Positions 1 to 9,273 are shown, counted from the stretch's first letter. The stretch is DNA of 44,861 nucleotides from Deltaproteobacteria bacterium (GCA_947488865.1 CANLCB010000006.1:1-44861); one strand, 5' to 3'. Numbers and translations: made by a program. The notes: generated from the sequence alone by a model not told the origin.

Positions 1-133
1 CCTCTTCCGGTTGAGCTAAGGTTTCCACCACTTCGGCGGTATCAGCCTGAAGCTCCGCAACCTGCTCAGGCTGTGCTTCAACCGACACTTCAGCGTTTTC
101 CTGAACTACTTCGCCGCTATCCTCAATCGTCAT
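1..133 (-). CDS. scpB: Partial CDS running off the left edge, probably ScpB (segregation and condensation protein B) N-terminal extension
   Basis: Reverse strand reads ATG at 133 -> MTIEDSGEVVQENAEVSVEAQPEQVAELQADTAEVVETLAQPEE..., open to the window edge, preceded by GGGAG. Assigned mainly by its position directly downstream of scpA; the visible part is only acidic low-complexity sequence. Confidence 0.5.
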   Translation of the reverse strand, partial: MTIEDSGEVVQENAEVSVEAQPEQVAELQADTAEVVETLAQPEE

Positions 134-198
134 TTCGCTTACTCCCGATTCGGTTCTTGAAATTATCTCTGACACAGACACCACAGATTAACGAGAAA

Positions 199-1014
199 CT
201 ATGCCGCAACCTCTGCCAAGTTTTGGGCTGGCAACGCTTCCGCCGCCCCAACGCTCGCCTCATCGTCGTTGCTCGCGAGCGATATCTTAATTTCGGTGTT
301 CACACCCTCTTGGACAACTGAGACCATGCTACGTCGGCACAGCTCCAAAACGGCGACAAAAACACCGATTGCGGTCATCCTGTCGGCGTTAGGGCCAACT
401 AAATCCGCGAAGGTGCCGCTACCTCCACACGTCTTCAGGCTATCGACAACCGTTCGCATACGCTCGACCACGGATATGGTGTCGATAACGATCGAATAGG
501 TCGCCGACTTCTCTCCAAGTCGAGAGAGCACCGACTGGAACGCTTGAACCAACAGCTCCGATTGATGGTCAGCTATTGGAATGAGCGCGGGGTCTATCTT
601 CTTAACCTTTACTGGCGGGGCGAATACATCATGTCCAAGAACTGGCCGGGAGCCCAAGTTTGCGGCTGCGGATCGGAAAGCCTCCAGCTCCTGCAATCGC
701 TTCACCAAAACCTCGTGAGGATCGACCAACTCACCATTTTCGTCGGGAATAAGCTCAACGGGGTCATTGAGAAGAACGCTGGCTTTTACTGAAAGCATTG
801 TGGCGGCGATAACCAGGTATTCCGCAGCTACTTCGACATCGTAGTAGCGAAGCGCCTTGATACACTCAAGATACTGTTCGGTTACCTCAGCGAGCGAGAC
901 CTTCTCGATAGGAAGCTCTCTCTTTTTTACGAGGTGAAGAAGGAGATCGAGAGGCCCATCGAAGAGCTCTAACCTGACCTCAAAGAATCGACTGTAATTA
1001 TCCGCTGCAGACAT
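199..1014 (-). CDS. scpA: Segregation and condensation protein A
   Basis: FEVRLELFDGPLDLLLHLVKKRELPIEKVSLAEVTEQYLECI is the classic ScpA N-terminus; AGAGGGG Shine-Dalgarno upstream. Confidence 0.93.
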   Translation of the reverse strand: MSAADNYSRFFEVRLELFDGPLDLLLHLVKKRELPIEKVSLAEVTEQYLECIKALRYYDVEVAAEYLVIAATMLSVKASVLLNDPVELIPDENGELVDPHEVLVKRLQELEAFRSAAANLGSRPVLGHDVFAPPVKVKKIDPALIPIADHQSELLVQAFQSVLSRLGEKSATYSIVIDTISVVERMRTVVDSLKTCGGSGTFADLVGPNADRMTAIGVFVAVLELCRRSMVSVVQEGVNTEIKISLASNDDEASVGAAEALPAQNLAEVAA

Positions 1015-1035
1015 TCCGCACCCCTCTTTGCAACT

Positions 1036-1908
1036 TTAAGTTACTTTAAGGGAGGGCGTTTGTCCATGGCGCTTTGAAAGCTCCCGGTGCTGCTTGGACA
1101 GCTCATGGAGCATGACCGAAGTGGCCTGCGAAACGTTCAGCGAGGAAAGAGCCCCTTCCATCGTAATATAGACACGGAAATCGAGCGAGCGCTCAATAAG
1201 CTGATGCAACCCCTCCCCCTCGGCGCCCATCACGAGAACCGCCTTCTCTGGGTAGGTAAAAGCATCCAGAGCAGAGGCATCAGGCGCCACGACCGCCCCA
1301 ACTGACCAGGCCCCTGCCTTCTTAAGCTCCTCAAGAGCGCGATGAAGGTTCGAGACCGGGCATAGCGGAACAATCTCACTTGCGCCAACACTAACCTTAG
1401 AAACCACAGGACCAAGTGGAGCGCTCCTATTCTTCGACCACAGAACCGCATCGACACCAAAGCACTCTGCGGCACGAAGGATGGCCCCGAAGTTTTGAGG
1501 ATCCACCACTCCATCAAGCGCAAGGATTGAACAAACGGAACTCTCTTGAACCATGCTCACGAGGTCCTCAAGCGATAGGAACGACCGCGGTCGAACCCTC
1601 GCGACTACTCCTTGGTGCGAGTCGGAATTAACCATCGAGTCGAGATCTCGGCGCGGAACCTCGCGTGTAGAAACTCTGAGATCGCGCAGCGTATCGTGAA
1701 TATCAGCGCGACGTTTGTTTGAGTGAGAATCTTCTCTAGCCTCCGCGAGAAAGACCTCCAAAATACGCTCAGGAGAACGCTTAAGCACCTCCTCCACGCA
1801 GTTTCGTCCCATGATGAAATCACCATGAGAGACACTCTCTTTGCGCGAGGGCGCCGCATCTCGGCGATGAGGATGTTTATGCTGCGATGGAAAACGACGT
1901 CGGGACAT
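1036..1908 (-). CDS. rlmB: SpoU/TrmH-family 23S rRNA (guanosine-2'-O-)methyltransferase, RlmB-like
   Basis: IMGRNCVEEVLKRSPERILEVFLA; LDGVVDPQNFGAILRAAECFGVDAVLW; VLVMGAEGEGLHQLIERSLDFRVYITMEGALSSLNVSQATSVMLHEL (SpoU motifs). Confidence 0.9.
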   Translation of the reverse strand: MSRRRFPSQHKHPHRRDAAPSRKESVSHGDFIMGRNCVEEVLKRSPERILEVFLAEAREDSHSNKRRADIHDTLRDLRVSTREVPRRDLDSMVNSDSHQGVVARVRPRSFLSLEDLVSMVQESSVCSILALDGVVDPQNFGAILRAAECFGVDAVLWSKNRSAPLGPVVSKVSVGASEIVPLCPVSNLHRALEELKKAGAWSVGAVVAPDASALDAFTYPEKAVLVMGAEGEGLHQLIERSLDFRVYITMEGALSSLNVSQATSVMLHELSKQHRELSKRHGQTPSLKVT

Positions 1909-2214
1909 TCGAGTAAAAAACTACTCGTTTTAAGAAAGGCGAGAAAGGCTTTCGAAGAATTTTTACAGAATCGCCTTCTAACATAAAAATAACGCCTAGT
2001 GCGAAACCTTCGCTAACCGTATACTCCTCTGTAATCTTTGGGGAACTTTCCCCTTCGAGAAGAAAAGTCGTTTGACCAGTAGACACCCTTCACTTGAGGG
2101 CATCTTAAGGTAAATAAAAGCTGACAGACCCCCTCCCCATCAAACCGCTCAAAGCCAGGGCTGTTCGGAAGGGTTCCGTTAGTAGTAGGGCTCAAGGTTT
2201 TAAAGCACCACACC

Positions 2215-3597
2215 ATGCTTCCAAAGGCGTCTTACATGGAATCAACCGGACCAAAGAACGACCGGATTGGGTTTGCGGCCGCCGCTCCCCATGTCGTTAT
2301 TGTATGTCCAAGTTGTAAGACTAGCTTTGCGGTAGAAACCGCAGTTGTAGCCTCCCTAGAAACCCCTCGATTCCACTGCTCTCGCTGCGATGACATCTTC
2401 GTTCTCAAGGACACCCCTTCCGACTCCAAAGCGATCCCGTCGCTTCAAGCACAAAGCCTCTCTCGCAAACAGAACGAGATAGCGCACCGAAGCGCAGCAT
2501 CATCGGCAATGCGAGAGTCCCTGATTAAGCCATCAGATTTCTCAATCACCCCTTCAACCGAAACCTTCGCAATTCCAGAACCTGCCGAGCAGATCGCAGA
2601 AGAGTCTATCGAGACGCCACAAGCCGCTCGGTCCACACTCTCTCTGCTCTCTCAAGGATTCATTGACGCTGAGGAGCCACTTCCATCGAAAGAGGAAGAG
2701 CATGCGGTAGAAACCAGGGTGTTTGAGCCGCTCCCTGTTGTAGAAGAAGTAAGTTCGAGAAAATTTGTGCTCAGCGACCCCATCCCGGCTCAGAATCCGG
2801 TTCAGAAGTCTCCACAGACCCCAACCCCAGTTCCGACCCCAACACCAAAAGGCGTCCAGCCCCCCACAGCCGCTCAAACCGCCCCTCAGTCCAACAGCAT
2901 CAAGACAGAACCTTACAGACCTCCCCTCCCGAAGAGATCCGAGCCTCAACAGACAGAGCTTACGAAAACAGAGCTCACGAAAACAGAGCGTACGAGCCTT
3001 CCGTCAGAGGGCAGACGATTCTCGCCAAGAATGCAGGGACTGGTAACTCTCAGCCTGCCAATCCTAGCGGCTTTGACCACTCTTCTCGGACTATCGTACT
3101 CAGCTCGCCTTAGCCCCTCCTCCGTAGACGCCGTGGCGAACCTCTCCATGCCTGCATTCGCCAAAGGAGCGGTATCACACCTTCCACCAGCTTCACTCAC
3201 AATACGAAACATCTCGTTCAAGTTCGAAAAAACTCGTTCCAAAGAGATAATCGGCGTGGTGAGTGGCTCGTTATTTAATCAGAGCGGCAAATCGATCGAA
3301 GGTGTAGAGCTTGAGGCTCTTGGTTTTAATGAGCGAGGCGAAATCGTACTGAGCTCTCGTTCCCCCTTAAAGTCAGCTCTCAGCCAAGAAAAGATCTCGG
3401 ATCTCCCGCTTGATACCGTGCGTAGATACCAAAGCGAAATTAACGCACGCGAGGCTACCATCGCCGGCAAAGAGAACGTTCCCTTCACGATCGCGCTCAT
3501 CAACAACAGAAATCAAGACACGGAAGACACAGAGAGCGAGCCAGTGGATCTATCTAAGGTAAAGTACTTCTCAGCTCGAGTCTTCTCAGTTCGATAA
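2215..3597 (+). CDS. MJ0042-type zinc-ribbon protein with one TM segment and a DUF3426-like C-terminal domain
   Basis: N-terminal VIVCPSCKTSFAVETAVVASLETPRFHCSRCDDIFVLKD (CxxC...CxxC), Pro/Thr-rich linker, hydrophobic segment LVTLSLPILAALTTLLGLSYSA, then a beta-rich C-terminus. Confidence 0.65.
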   Translation: MLPKASYMESTGPKNDRIGFAAAAPHVVIVCPSCKTSFAVETAVVASLETPRFHCSRCDDIFVLKDTPSDSKAIPSLQAQSLSRKQNEIAHRSAASSAMRESLIKPSDFSITPSTETFAIPEPAEQIAEESIETPQAARSTLSLLSQGFIDAEEPLPSKEEEHAVETRVFEPLPVVEEVSSRKFVLSDPIPAQNPVQKSPQTPTPVPTPTPKGVQPPTAAQTAPQSNSIKTEPYRPPLPKRSEPQQTELTKTELTKTERTSLPSEGRRFSPRMQGLVTLSLPILAALTTLLGLSYSARLSPSSVDAVANLSMPAFAKGAVSHLPPASLTIRNISFKFEKTRSKEIIGVVSGSLFNQSGKSIEGVELEALGFNERGEIVLSSRSPLKSALSQEKISDLPLDTVRRYQSEINAREATIAGKENVPFTIALINNRNQDTEDTESEPVDLSKVKYFSARVFSVR

Positions 3598-3675
3598 CCG
3601 ACAGCTTCGAGTTGTCACGTTACCGGCGGCAGAGTCTCCAAACAAACTGTCTGCAAACAAAATGCCTCTAAACAA

Positions 3676-3712
3676 AAAGGGCGAGCCAGTCGCTTTCGCG
3701 AGGCGCGCCCTT
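3676..3712 (-). terminator. Predicted intrinsic terminator of tatA
   Basis: AAGGGCG(a)GCC...TCGC TTTC GCGA...GGC(g)CGCCCTT hairpin; on the minus strand it is followed by TTTTTGTTT. Confidence 0.6.
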
Positions 3713-3737
3713 CAATCGATTCTAGGAGGGTCAGGAA

Positions 3738-3935
3738 CTACTTACCCTCTTCCTTTTGAGAGGACTCAGACTTGGACTGCGTCGGAGTTACGTCTATCTC
3801 CATGCTTTCCTTGTACGAGCGCTTGAAGTTACTGATAGCCTTACCAAGACCAGACCCAAGCTCCGGCAACCGCTTCGTACCAAACAAAAGCACCACAAGA
3901 ACGCCAACAACTCCTAATTCCATGGGGCTTAGCAT
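3738..3935 (-). CDS. tatA: Sec-independent translocase subunit TatA/TatE
   Basis: MELGVVGVLVVLLFGTKRLPELGSGLGKAISNFKRSYKE is a diagnostic TatA sequence. Confidence 0.95.
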   Translation of the reverse strand: MLSPMELGVVGVLVVLLFGTKRLPELGSGLGKAISNFKRSYKESMEIDVTPTQSKSESSQKEEGK

Positions 3936-4017
3936 CGCAATTCACTCCTTAGAGACAACATGAGGGTATGTAACAACCCAGTATGATTAGGGGCAGACTG
4001 TTACTTACCCCTCGCCT

Positions 4018-5148
4018 TTGATAACGTTACGCCATCACATGATTAGCGGCAAGTCTACGGGATACGATACAGAGCAATGGGTGGGCTTGGGCGCTTCGGT
4101 AGCGCTGCATCTACTCTGTCTCGCTATCATTTTTTGGAGCGTTCCTCCTCACCTCCCTGTGACGACGGTGTTTACTGTTACGGTGGAACCACCCCCTGCT
4201 CGAAGCCCCAAAAAGGAAATAGTCTCCCCTTCGGCACAACCATCCAAAACTCCGCCCCTAGAAACGAACAGACTCTCCGACGAGAACTCAATCGCCCTGA
4301 AAGAACAGGTGAGAAGAGGTGACAACGGGGGCATACCGGCTCAAGGGGCACAAGGAGGCCCCGCGCAACCGTCTCGTCAGCCTCAACCACCCGCTCCACC
4401 GCGCAAAGAACCCGCCGAGGAGCGACCAAATCAGAAACAACCTCAAACAAAGCAACCTGAAAAAGTTGTAGAAAAACCAAAAGAGAGCGTGGAGCCTAAG
4501 GCGGTCCCTTCAAAGGCGCCCCTAAAAAAAGAACTTGCTCTTAAAGACCTAAAGCTCGACGACGCTACCCTTTCACAACGATTCGGAGCAGAAATTCCCA
4601 AACCCCAGAGTCAGCGTCCCAACACGTCAAGTCAGGCCGATTTATCAAAATACGCCGCGTTCTCTCGACCTCCTGGTAGTGGTGCGGCATTCCTCGGCGC
4701 TGGAGGGGTAAACGATCACCTTCCAAGCTTGCCCGACGGCGACATCACGCTGCTGAACGCCAAGGCCAATACCTATGCGGGATTCGTTCGACGGGTCGCA
4801 GTACAAGTATTCACTCAACTCCGCACACAAGGATGGGAACAGCTCAGCCGAAGAGAGATTCAACAGCTTCAAGACTTCACAACCATAGAGGCAGTGCTCT
4901 CTCCTACCGGTAAATTCATAAGACTCCAATTAATCGGTGGCTCAGGCAGCGTTTCATTCGATTCAGTGGTAAAGCTCTCAGTTCAATCCGGGGCTCAAGA
5001 TCCAAACCCGCCAGAGGGAGCTCGCGCCGCGGATGGGAACATCCATTTCATCTTTAAGGCGCGAAGCTGGGCAGCCGCGGCATTCAACCCTCGTTCGGGA
5101 GCGCCGGTGGAGCAGCGATGGATTCTTCTTGCTACCGGACTCGAATAG
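4018..5148 (+). CDS. TonB/TolA-like energy transducer protein
   Basis: N-terminal TM (VALHLLCLAIIFWSV), long Pro/Lys/Glu linker, C-terminal TonB_C-like region (TTIEAVLSPTGKFIRLQLIGGSGSVSFDSVVKLSVQSGAQDPNPPEGA). The listed start is a TTG; ATG at 4039 is an alternative. Confidence 0.7.
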   Translation: MITLRHHMISGKSTGYDTEQWVGLGASVALHLLCLAIIFWSVPPHLPVTTVFTVTVEPPPARSPKKEIVSPSAQPSKTPPLETNRLSDENSIALKEQVRRGDNGGIPAQGAQGGPAQPSRQPQPPAPPRKEPAEERPNQKQPQTKQPEKVVEKPKESVEPKAVPSKAPLKKELALKDLKLDDATLSQRFGAEIPKPQSQRPNTSSQADLSKYAAFSRPPGSGAAFLGAGGVNDHLPSLPDGDITLLNAKANTYAGFVRRVAVQVFTQLRTQGWEQLSRREIQQLQDFTTIEAVLSPTGKFIRLQLIGGSGSVSFDSVVKLSVQSGAQDPNPPEGARAADGNIHFIFKARSWAAAAFNPRSGAPVEQRWILLATGLE

Positions 5149-5300
5149 AAATCTTATTTTTTCTCGTGTTTATAGCAGGTTGCCACAACACCGTTCCGTA
5201 TACGCAAATCTCGCACACGTCGATTTCAAATCAATACGGACCTTTAAGGCACGGTTCCTGGCATTCCACTCATAATATGGGTAGGTTAGCTCCGGCGTAG
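5118..5300 (+). CDS. Small putative lipoprotein (60 aa)
   Basis: RIEILFFLVFIAGC resembles a type II signal peptide/lipobox; GGTGGAGCAGCG before the ATG; overlaps the 3' end of the TonB-like CDS and ends 4 nt before the next ATG. Confidence 0.45.
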   Translation: MDSSCYRTRIEILFFLVFIAGCHNTVPYTQISHTSISNQYGPLRHGSWHSTHNMGRLAPA

Positions 5301-5304
5301 TGTC

Positions 5305-5814
5305 ATGAACGACAGAACTAGAAATCTGCAAGCGCCCCCTAGCGAGGTCAAAGATCTATCAGACCTCCGCGCGAGCCTGCCGCAAAAATCATCCTTGGAT
5401 CAGGTTCCTACCAACACAGACCTCGCATCCGCCTCAATTCAATCGATCCCGGTGGCTCGATTGAGCGCACGTCCCGAACGAAGAACTCTCTCTAGCCTGA
5501 CCCCAACTCCCACCTTTGCCGCACTACGGGAACACGCTACGAAGGAGAACACCAAGTCTAGAGGAGCGGCGTCAAAGCCAAACGGGATCTTCAAGAATCC
5601 CTACTTCCGATACAAAGGCGGCCCACTCGGTCGAATCGTGGCTTTCATCGCCAATGTTTTGAAGGCGATCGAACAGGCCCTCTTCCGACGTCTAAAACCG
5701 CCCCCTCTCCGTCCCTCCGTAAACCCTGTTCCACAAAAAGTTCAACCAGACCAGGGCCCTCAAGGAGCGACCAAAAAAGAAACTCCTCGCACTCGTAGAA
5801 TCCACCCTCGGTAG
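5305..5814 (+). CDS. Hypothetical protein
   Basis: Open frame positioned right after the TonB-like/lipoprotein ORFs; no recognised domain, Pro/Arg-rich C-terminus. Confidence 0.5.
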   Translation: MNDRTRNLQAPPSEVKDLSDLRASLPQKSSLDQVPTNTDLASASIQSIPVARLSARPERRTLSSLTPTPTFAALREHATKENTKSRGAASKPNGIFKNPYFRYKGGPLGRIVAFIANVLKAIEQALFRRLKPPPLRPSVNPVPQKVQPDQGPQGATKKETPRTRRIHPR

Positions 5815-6023
5815 CCTTGTCCACACCTCGTCGGCTGTCGTGGACATGAATTTTCCAGCGATTTCTGGATAATATCCTAACAATTACGTGTTCAGGCTTA
5901 CCGTAAGTAGCCGTGTGCCAAAACAGGTAACCAACCAATACAAATAGCTTTCTACAGGATTCACACCTAAAACTGAGGCGCTAGCACCATCTGAATACGA
6001 TGACTTTTGTTAGCAAACCCCTC

Positions 6024-6029
6024 TATACT
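6024..6029 (+). promoter_or_regulatory. -10-like hexamer TATACT directly upstream of GTG 6036 (leaderless candidate)
   Basis: TATACT-agctgc-GTG; ATGACT at 6000-6005 with an 18-bp spacer could serve as -35. Confidence 0.45.
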
Positions 6030-6035
6030 AGCTGC

Positions 6036-7004
6036 GTGACCAACTTAATCCTCGACGTCGATACTGGTGAAGATGACGCTCTTGCGATCCTTCTGGCGGC
6101 CAACCTCAAGCTTGGATTAAAGCTTGTAGTAACGAGCTACGGAAACTCAGTCGTCGAAAACACGACGAGAAACACGGTTGGAGTAGTCGCCTTAACCGGC
6201 CTCAAGGACTGCCCCGTTTTCAAGGGAGCGCCACGCCCATCCCACAAACACCTTCACTTCCTAGACAGCGAGAAAGAATGGGAAAGCGCGGAGGATTTTC
6301 TTGGCGGCGATGGCCTTTGCGGTATCGTACTCCCTACCCCCTCTTCGGTCCCGGTAATCACCCCGCCCGAGTCTGAACGTGTTGAGCAACTTGCTGAGCT
6401 GGTCAAACGTCACGCTCCCATTCATTACGTCGTGACAGGCCCATGCACAAACCTTGCGGAGCTTTGCTCCTATTTCGGTAGTGACATCGGAAAGTACATC
6501 ACAAAGATATCATTGATGGGAGGAGCCTTAAACATCGCGGGAAATAGCGGGCCGCGAGATCCAAGGAACGGCAACCAATTCGCTGAATTTAATTTTTACT
6601 GCGACCCGTACGCGGCTAACGAGGTTTTCAAATGTGGAGTGCCTGTCTACATAGTCGCCTGGGACACCACCTTTCGTCTCACTATCCCGATATCAAAGGC
6701 AATGACCCTCAAAGCGCGCGACAAAAAAACCCGATTTATCAGAAATCTAATCATACGTTTCTTTAAGATTTACGGCCTCAAACACAATCGCGAGTTCGAA
6801 TTTAACGATCCCGCCGCCGTCTGGCTTCCACTCTTCGCGCCCGCGCAATTCAAGGAGCGAAGACTTGAGGCCATCACAACAGCGAATGGGTTCGGACGGC
6901 TCAAAGAAACTTCGAATGGTTCTCCAGTATTCTTCCATTCATGCAAGAATGAGCACATTCAGGGCATTATTCATGAGCTTCTAGAGGCACTCCACCTCAA
7001 CTAA
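6036..7004 (+). CDS. Inosine/uridine-preferring nucleoside hydrolase family protein
   Basis: NLILDVDTGEDDALAILLAA (IUNH DxDxGxDD motif), LMGGAL, EFNFYCDPYAANEVF, FNDPAAVWLPL. The ORF track starts at 6000, but GTG 6036 gives the canonical N-terminus. Confidence 0.9.
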   Translation: MTNLILDVDTGEDDALAILLAANLKLGLKLVVTSYGNSVVENTTRNTVGVVALTGLKDCPVFKGAPRPSHKHLHFLDSEKEWESAEDFLGGDGLCGIVLPTPSSVPVITPPESERVEQLAELVKRHAPIHYVVTGPCTNLAELCSYFGSDIGKYITKISLMGGALNIAGNSGPRDPRNGNQFAEFNFYCDPYAANEVFKCGVPVYIVAWDTTFRLTIPISKAMTLKARDKKTRFIRNLIIRFFKIYGLKHNREFEFNDPAAVWLPLFAPAQFKERRLEAITTANGFGRLKETSNGSPVFFHSCKNEHIQGIIHELLEALHLN

Positions 7005-7016
7005 CGCGCTGCCGCA

Positions 7017-9260
7017 CTAACTCGCAGTTTTTTTTGCGGCCCCAAGATTCACCTGAACCTGTTCCCGAGCCCGAACCACCGGAACGCAATACTGCGCTCG
7101 AGATTGCTCAATGGCTTCTGCGGAATAGTTGTTTTCAGCATCTGGATACATAAGATTCAGAGTCGAACCCGAAAATGATTCCTGCACCTCACCGTTGACA
7201 CTCATTTTGAGATAAAAGTTCCTCAGCGGCAGGTTCAACAGATCGGAGCTCCCAAAAACTGGCTGAAACTCCTGAGCGATAAGCCCAGCGTCGTCAGCTC
7301 CCACTCGAAAAGAAAGGAGATTGGCGACGTTGCCGAAAACCGTATTTTTGATTGACGCTGGCAACTGACCTAAGAATTGATGCGCGACGGTCAGACATAA
7401 ACGATACTTACGAGATTCACTCAAGATTTCTCCGAACGATTCGGTGGCAAAGTTTTGCATCTCATCCACATAGAGATAGAAGTCCTTACGATTCTCCATA
7501 GGGGTATCCGCTCGGGACATCGCGGCCTCGTACATTTTCCAAATGAGTAGAGAACCAAGGAGCGACGCGTTGTCGGCTCCTAACACACCTTTCGAAACCT
7601 TCAGAAGAACAATCTTACCGTTGTCCATGAAGTGCCGAAAATCAAAAAGATTCTCAGACTGCCCCAAGATGTTTCGCATCATTTCGGTGGACAGCAGTTC
7701 GTCGAGCCTATTCAGCAGCCGAGAGATAGGGCCGTCCTCGAATTCCTGTCGTCGCGCGACAAAATCACGCAACCAGAAACGTTTTACAGATTCGTCACTT
7801 GCTCGCCGCACGATATCAGTACGAAAGGCCTCGTCCGACAACATTCGACGGAGAGAGAGAATCGTAGACCCCGGCGCGCTGATCAAACCAAGCATCGCAT
7901 AGCGCAGGACATGGTCCATCTTTTCAGACCAGTCTGAACCAAACACTCGCTTAAAGGCATCAAGGAAGCTTAACGCCACGCGCACCTTCAACTCGGGATT
8001 AACGGGACTTACTGGATTAAAACTAGCTGGAAACGCGGTGTCTGACGGATCGAATATCACTACATCATTTAGTCGATGCTTCGGGATTAACCGCAAAATA
8101 TCATCAATCAAGTCTCCATGGGGATCTATGACCGCGCAGCCATGTCCTTTATTGATATCACTCTGCACCAGAAGCTGTAGCAAGCACGACTTCCCACTTC
8201 CAGACTTACCAAGAATGTAGAGATGTCGCCGCCTATCGAAACGACGAATACCAAACGGAATTTTGTGATCACGAAAATCAGAGAGCCCGAAGAAGGAGAT
8301 GTCGTTATCTCTCTTGTCCGCCGGCAGAGCTTTAGGTGGCGGAGACTTCTTCGCTAGTACATACGCGGTATTTGGCAACGCTCCCATGAGCGGAGGATGG
8401 AACAAGGTAGATAACTCCAAAGGCGACATCCGATACGGCTTGTCGAAACGACGTTGAGCCACCTTCTTGAGTGCGGCAGCTCCGGTCTCAAGCCTTCCCA
8501 TGACGAAGCGATTCTCATCTACTGTGTCGAAGGTTTTTACAGCGTCGGCCAACTTCCGTATATGCGCCGACAAACGGGTGTTGGCCTCCGCGCGAGCGCC
8601 CGCAGGCGCCTTATGAGGAAGATCGGTGAAAGCACTGATACGATAATTAGCCATGAGCATATGCCGCGAGCACTTCTCGCGAATCCTCTTCAAGCTCTCA
8701 AGGGGCAGACCTTTCTTAAGCCATGTCCGAGGTCGGAAAACATTAACCAACTTGTCCTTTGACCGGGCTTGGGCAAGCGAAAGGTGCAGCCATGGCGAAT
8801 CCTTCAACGGACGAACGATAAGCTGCAAAAGCATGTTATCTCCCTCCGGCAGCTCAGAGAGCGCGCTTATAATACCCGAGAGGGTCTCACCTTTTATTCG
8901 TGTAAAATTATTGATGGGATAGATATCAGGCCGCCACAATCGCATGTCGGTTGATACCCCGACAGTGCTGCTAGAGAACCGAGAGGTATAATCCTCAATT
9001 TCATGAATCTCACTGTCAGGCAACCATGCGTACAAGCCAGTCATTAAAAACTCAAGAATGTCGTCGGAGCCGGCAAAGCAGATAAAAATCATCTTACCGG
9101 TAGCGAATAACTCCATGGAGAATGGCTCCCACATGCTTTCGCAAATGTCGTCCAGTTGATGCTCCAAATTTCTTGGTGGATACAGATCCCACGTAACGTC
9201 ATATAACGCGCCAATATCGCTGACGGTTCTTCGCGGAATGTGGAGGCAGATAACTCGCAT
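7017..9260 (-). CDS. TraG/TraD-like (HerA/FtsK superfamily) DNA-transfer-type ATPase, paralogue A
   Basis: Walker A GKSGSGKSCLL, Walker B region CAVIDPHGDLIDDIL, FYLYVDEMQNFATESFGEILSESRKYRLCLTVAHQ. Start placed at MRVICLHIPRRT (9260) by comparison with paralogue B (MRVSCLHLPRQS); the ORF track extends to 9305. Confidence 0.85.
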   Translation of the reverse strand: MRVICLHIPRRTVSDIGALYDVTWDLYPPRNLEHQLDDICESMWEPFSMELFATGKMIFICFAGSDDILEFLMTGLYAWLPDSEIHEIEDYTSRFSSSTVGVSTDMRLWRPDIYPINNFTRIKGETLSGIISALSELPEGDNMLLQLIVRPLKDSPWLHLSLAQARSKDKLVNVFRPRTWLKKGLPLESLKRIREKCSRHMLMANYRISAFTDLPHKAPAGARAEANTRLSAHIRKLADAVKTFDTVDENRFVMGRLETGAAALKKVAQRRFDKPYRMSPLELSTLFHPPLMGALPNTAYVLAKKSPPPKALPADKRDNDISFFGLSDFRDHKIPFGIRRFDRRRHLYILGKSGSGKSCLLQLLVQSDINKGHGCAVIDPHGDLIDDILRLIPKHRLNDVVIFDPSDTAFPASFNPVSPVNPELKVRVALSFLDAFKRVFGSDWSEKMDHVLRYAMLGLISAPGSTILSLRRMLSDEAFRTDIVRRASDESVKRFWLRDFVARRQEFEDGPISRLLNRLDELLSTEMMRNILGQSENLFDFRHFMDNGKIVLLKVSKGVLGADNASLLGSLLIWKMYEAAMSRADTPMENRKDFYLYVDEMQNFATESFGEILSESRKYRLCLTVAHQFLGQLPASIKNTVFGNVANLLSFRVGADDAGLIAQEFQPVFGSSDLLNLPLRNFYLKMSVNGEVQESFSGSTLNLMYPDAENNYSAEAIEQSRAQYCVPVVRAREQVQVNLGAAKKTAS

Positions 9261-9267
9261 AGCTGGT

Positions 9268-9273
9268 ATTATA
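9268..9273 (-). promoter_or_regulatory. Consensus -10 box TATAAT 7 nt before the ATG of paralogue A
   Basis: Minus strand reads TATAAT-accagct-ATG(9260). Confidence 0.5.
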
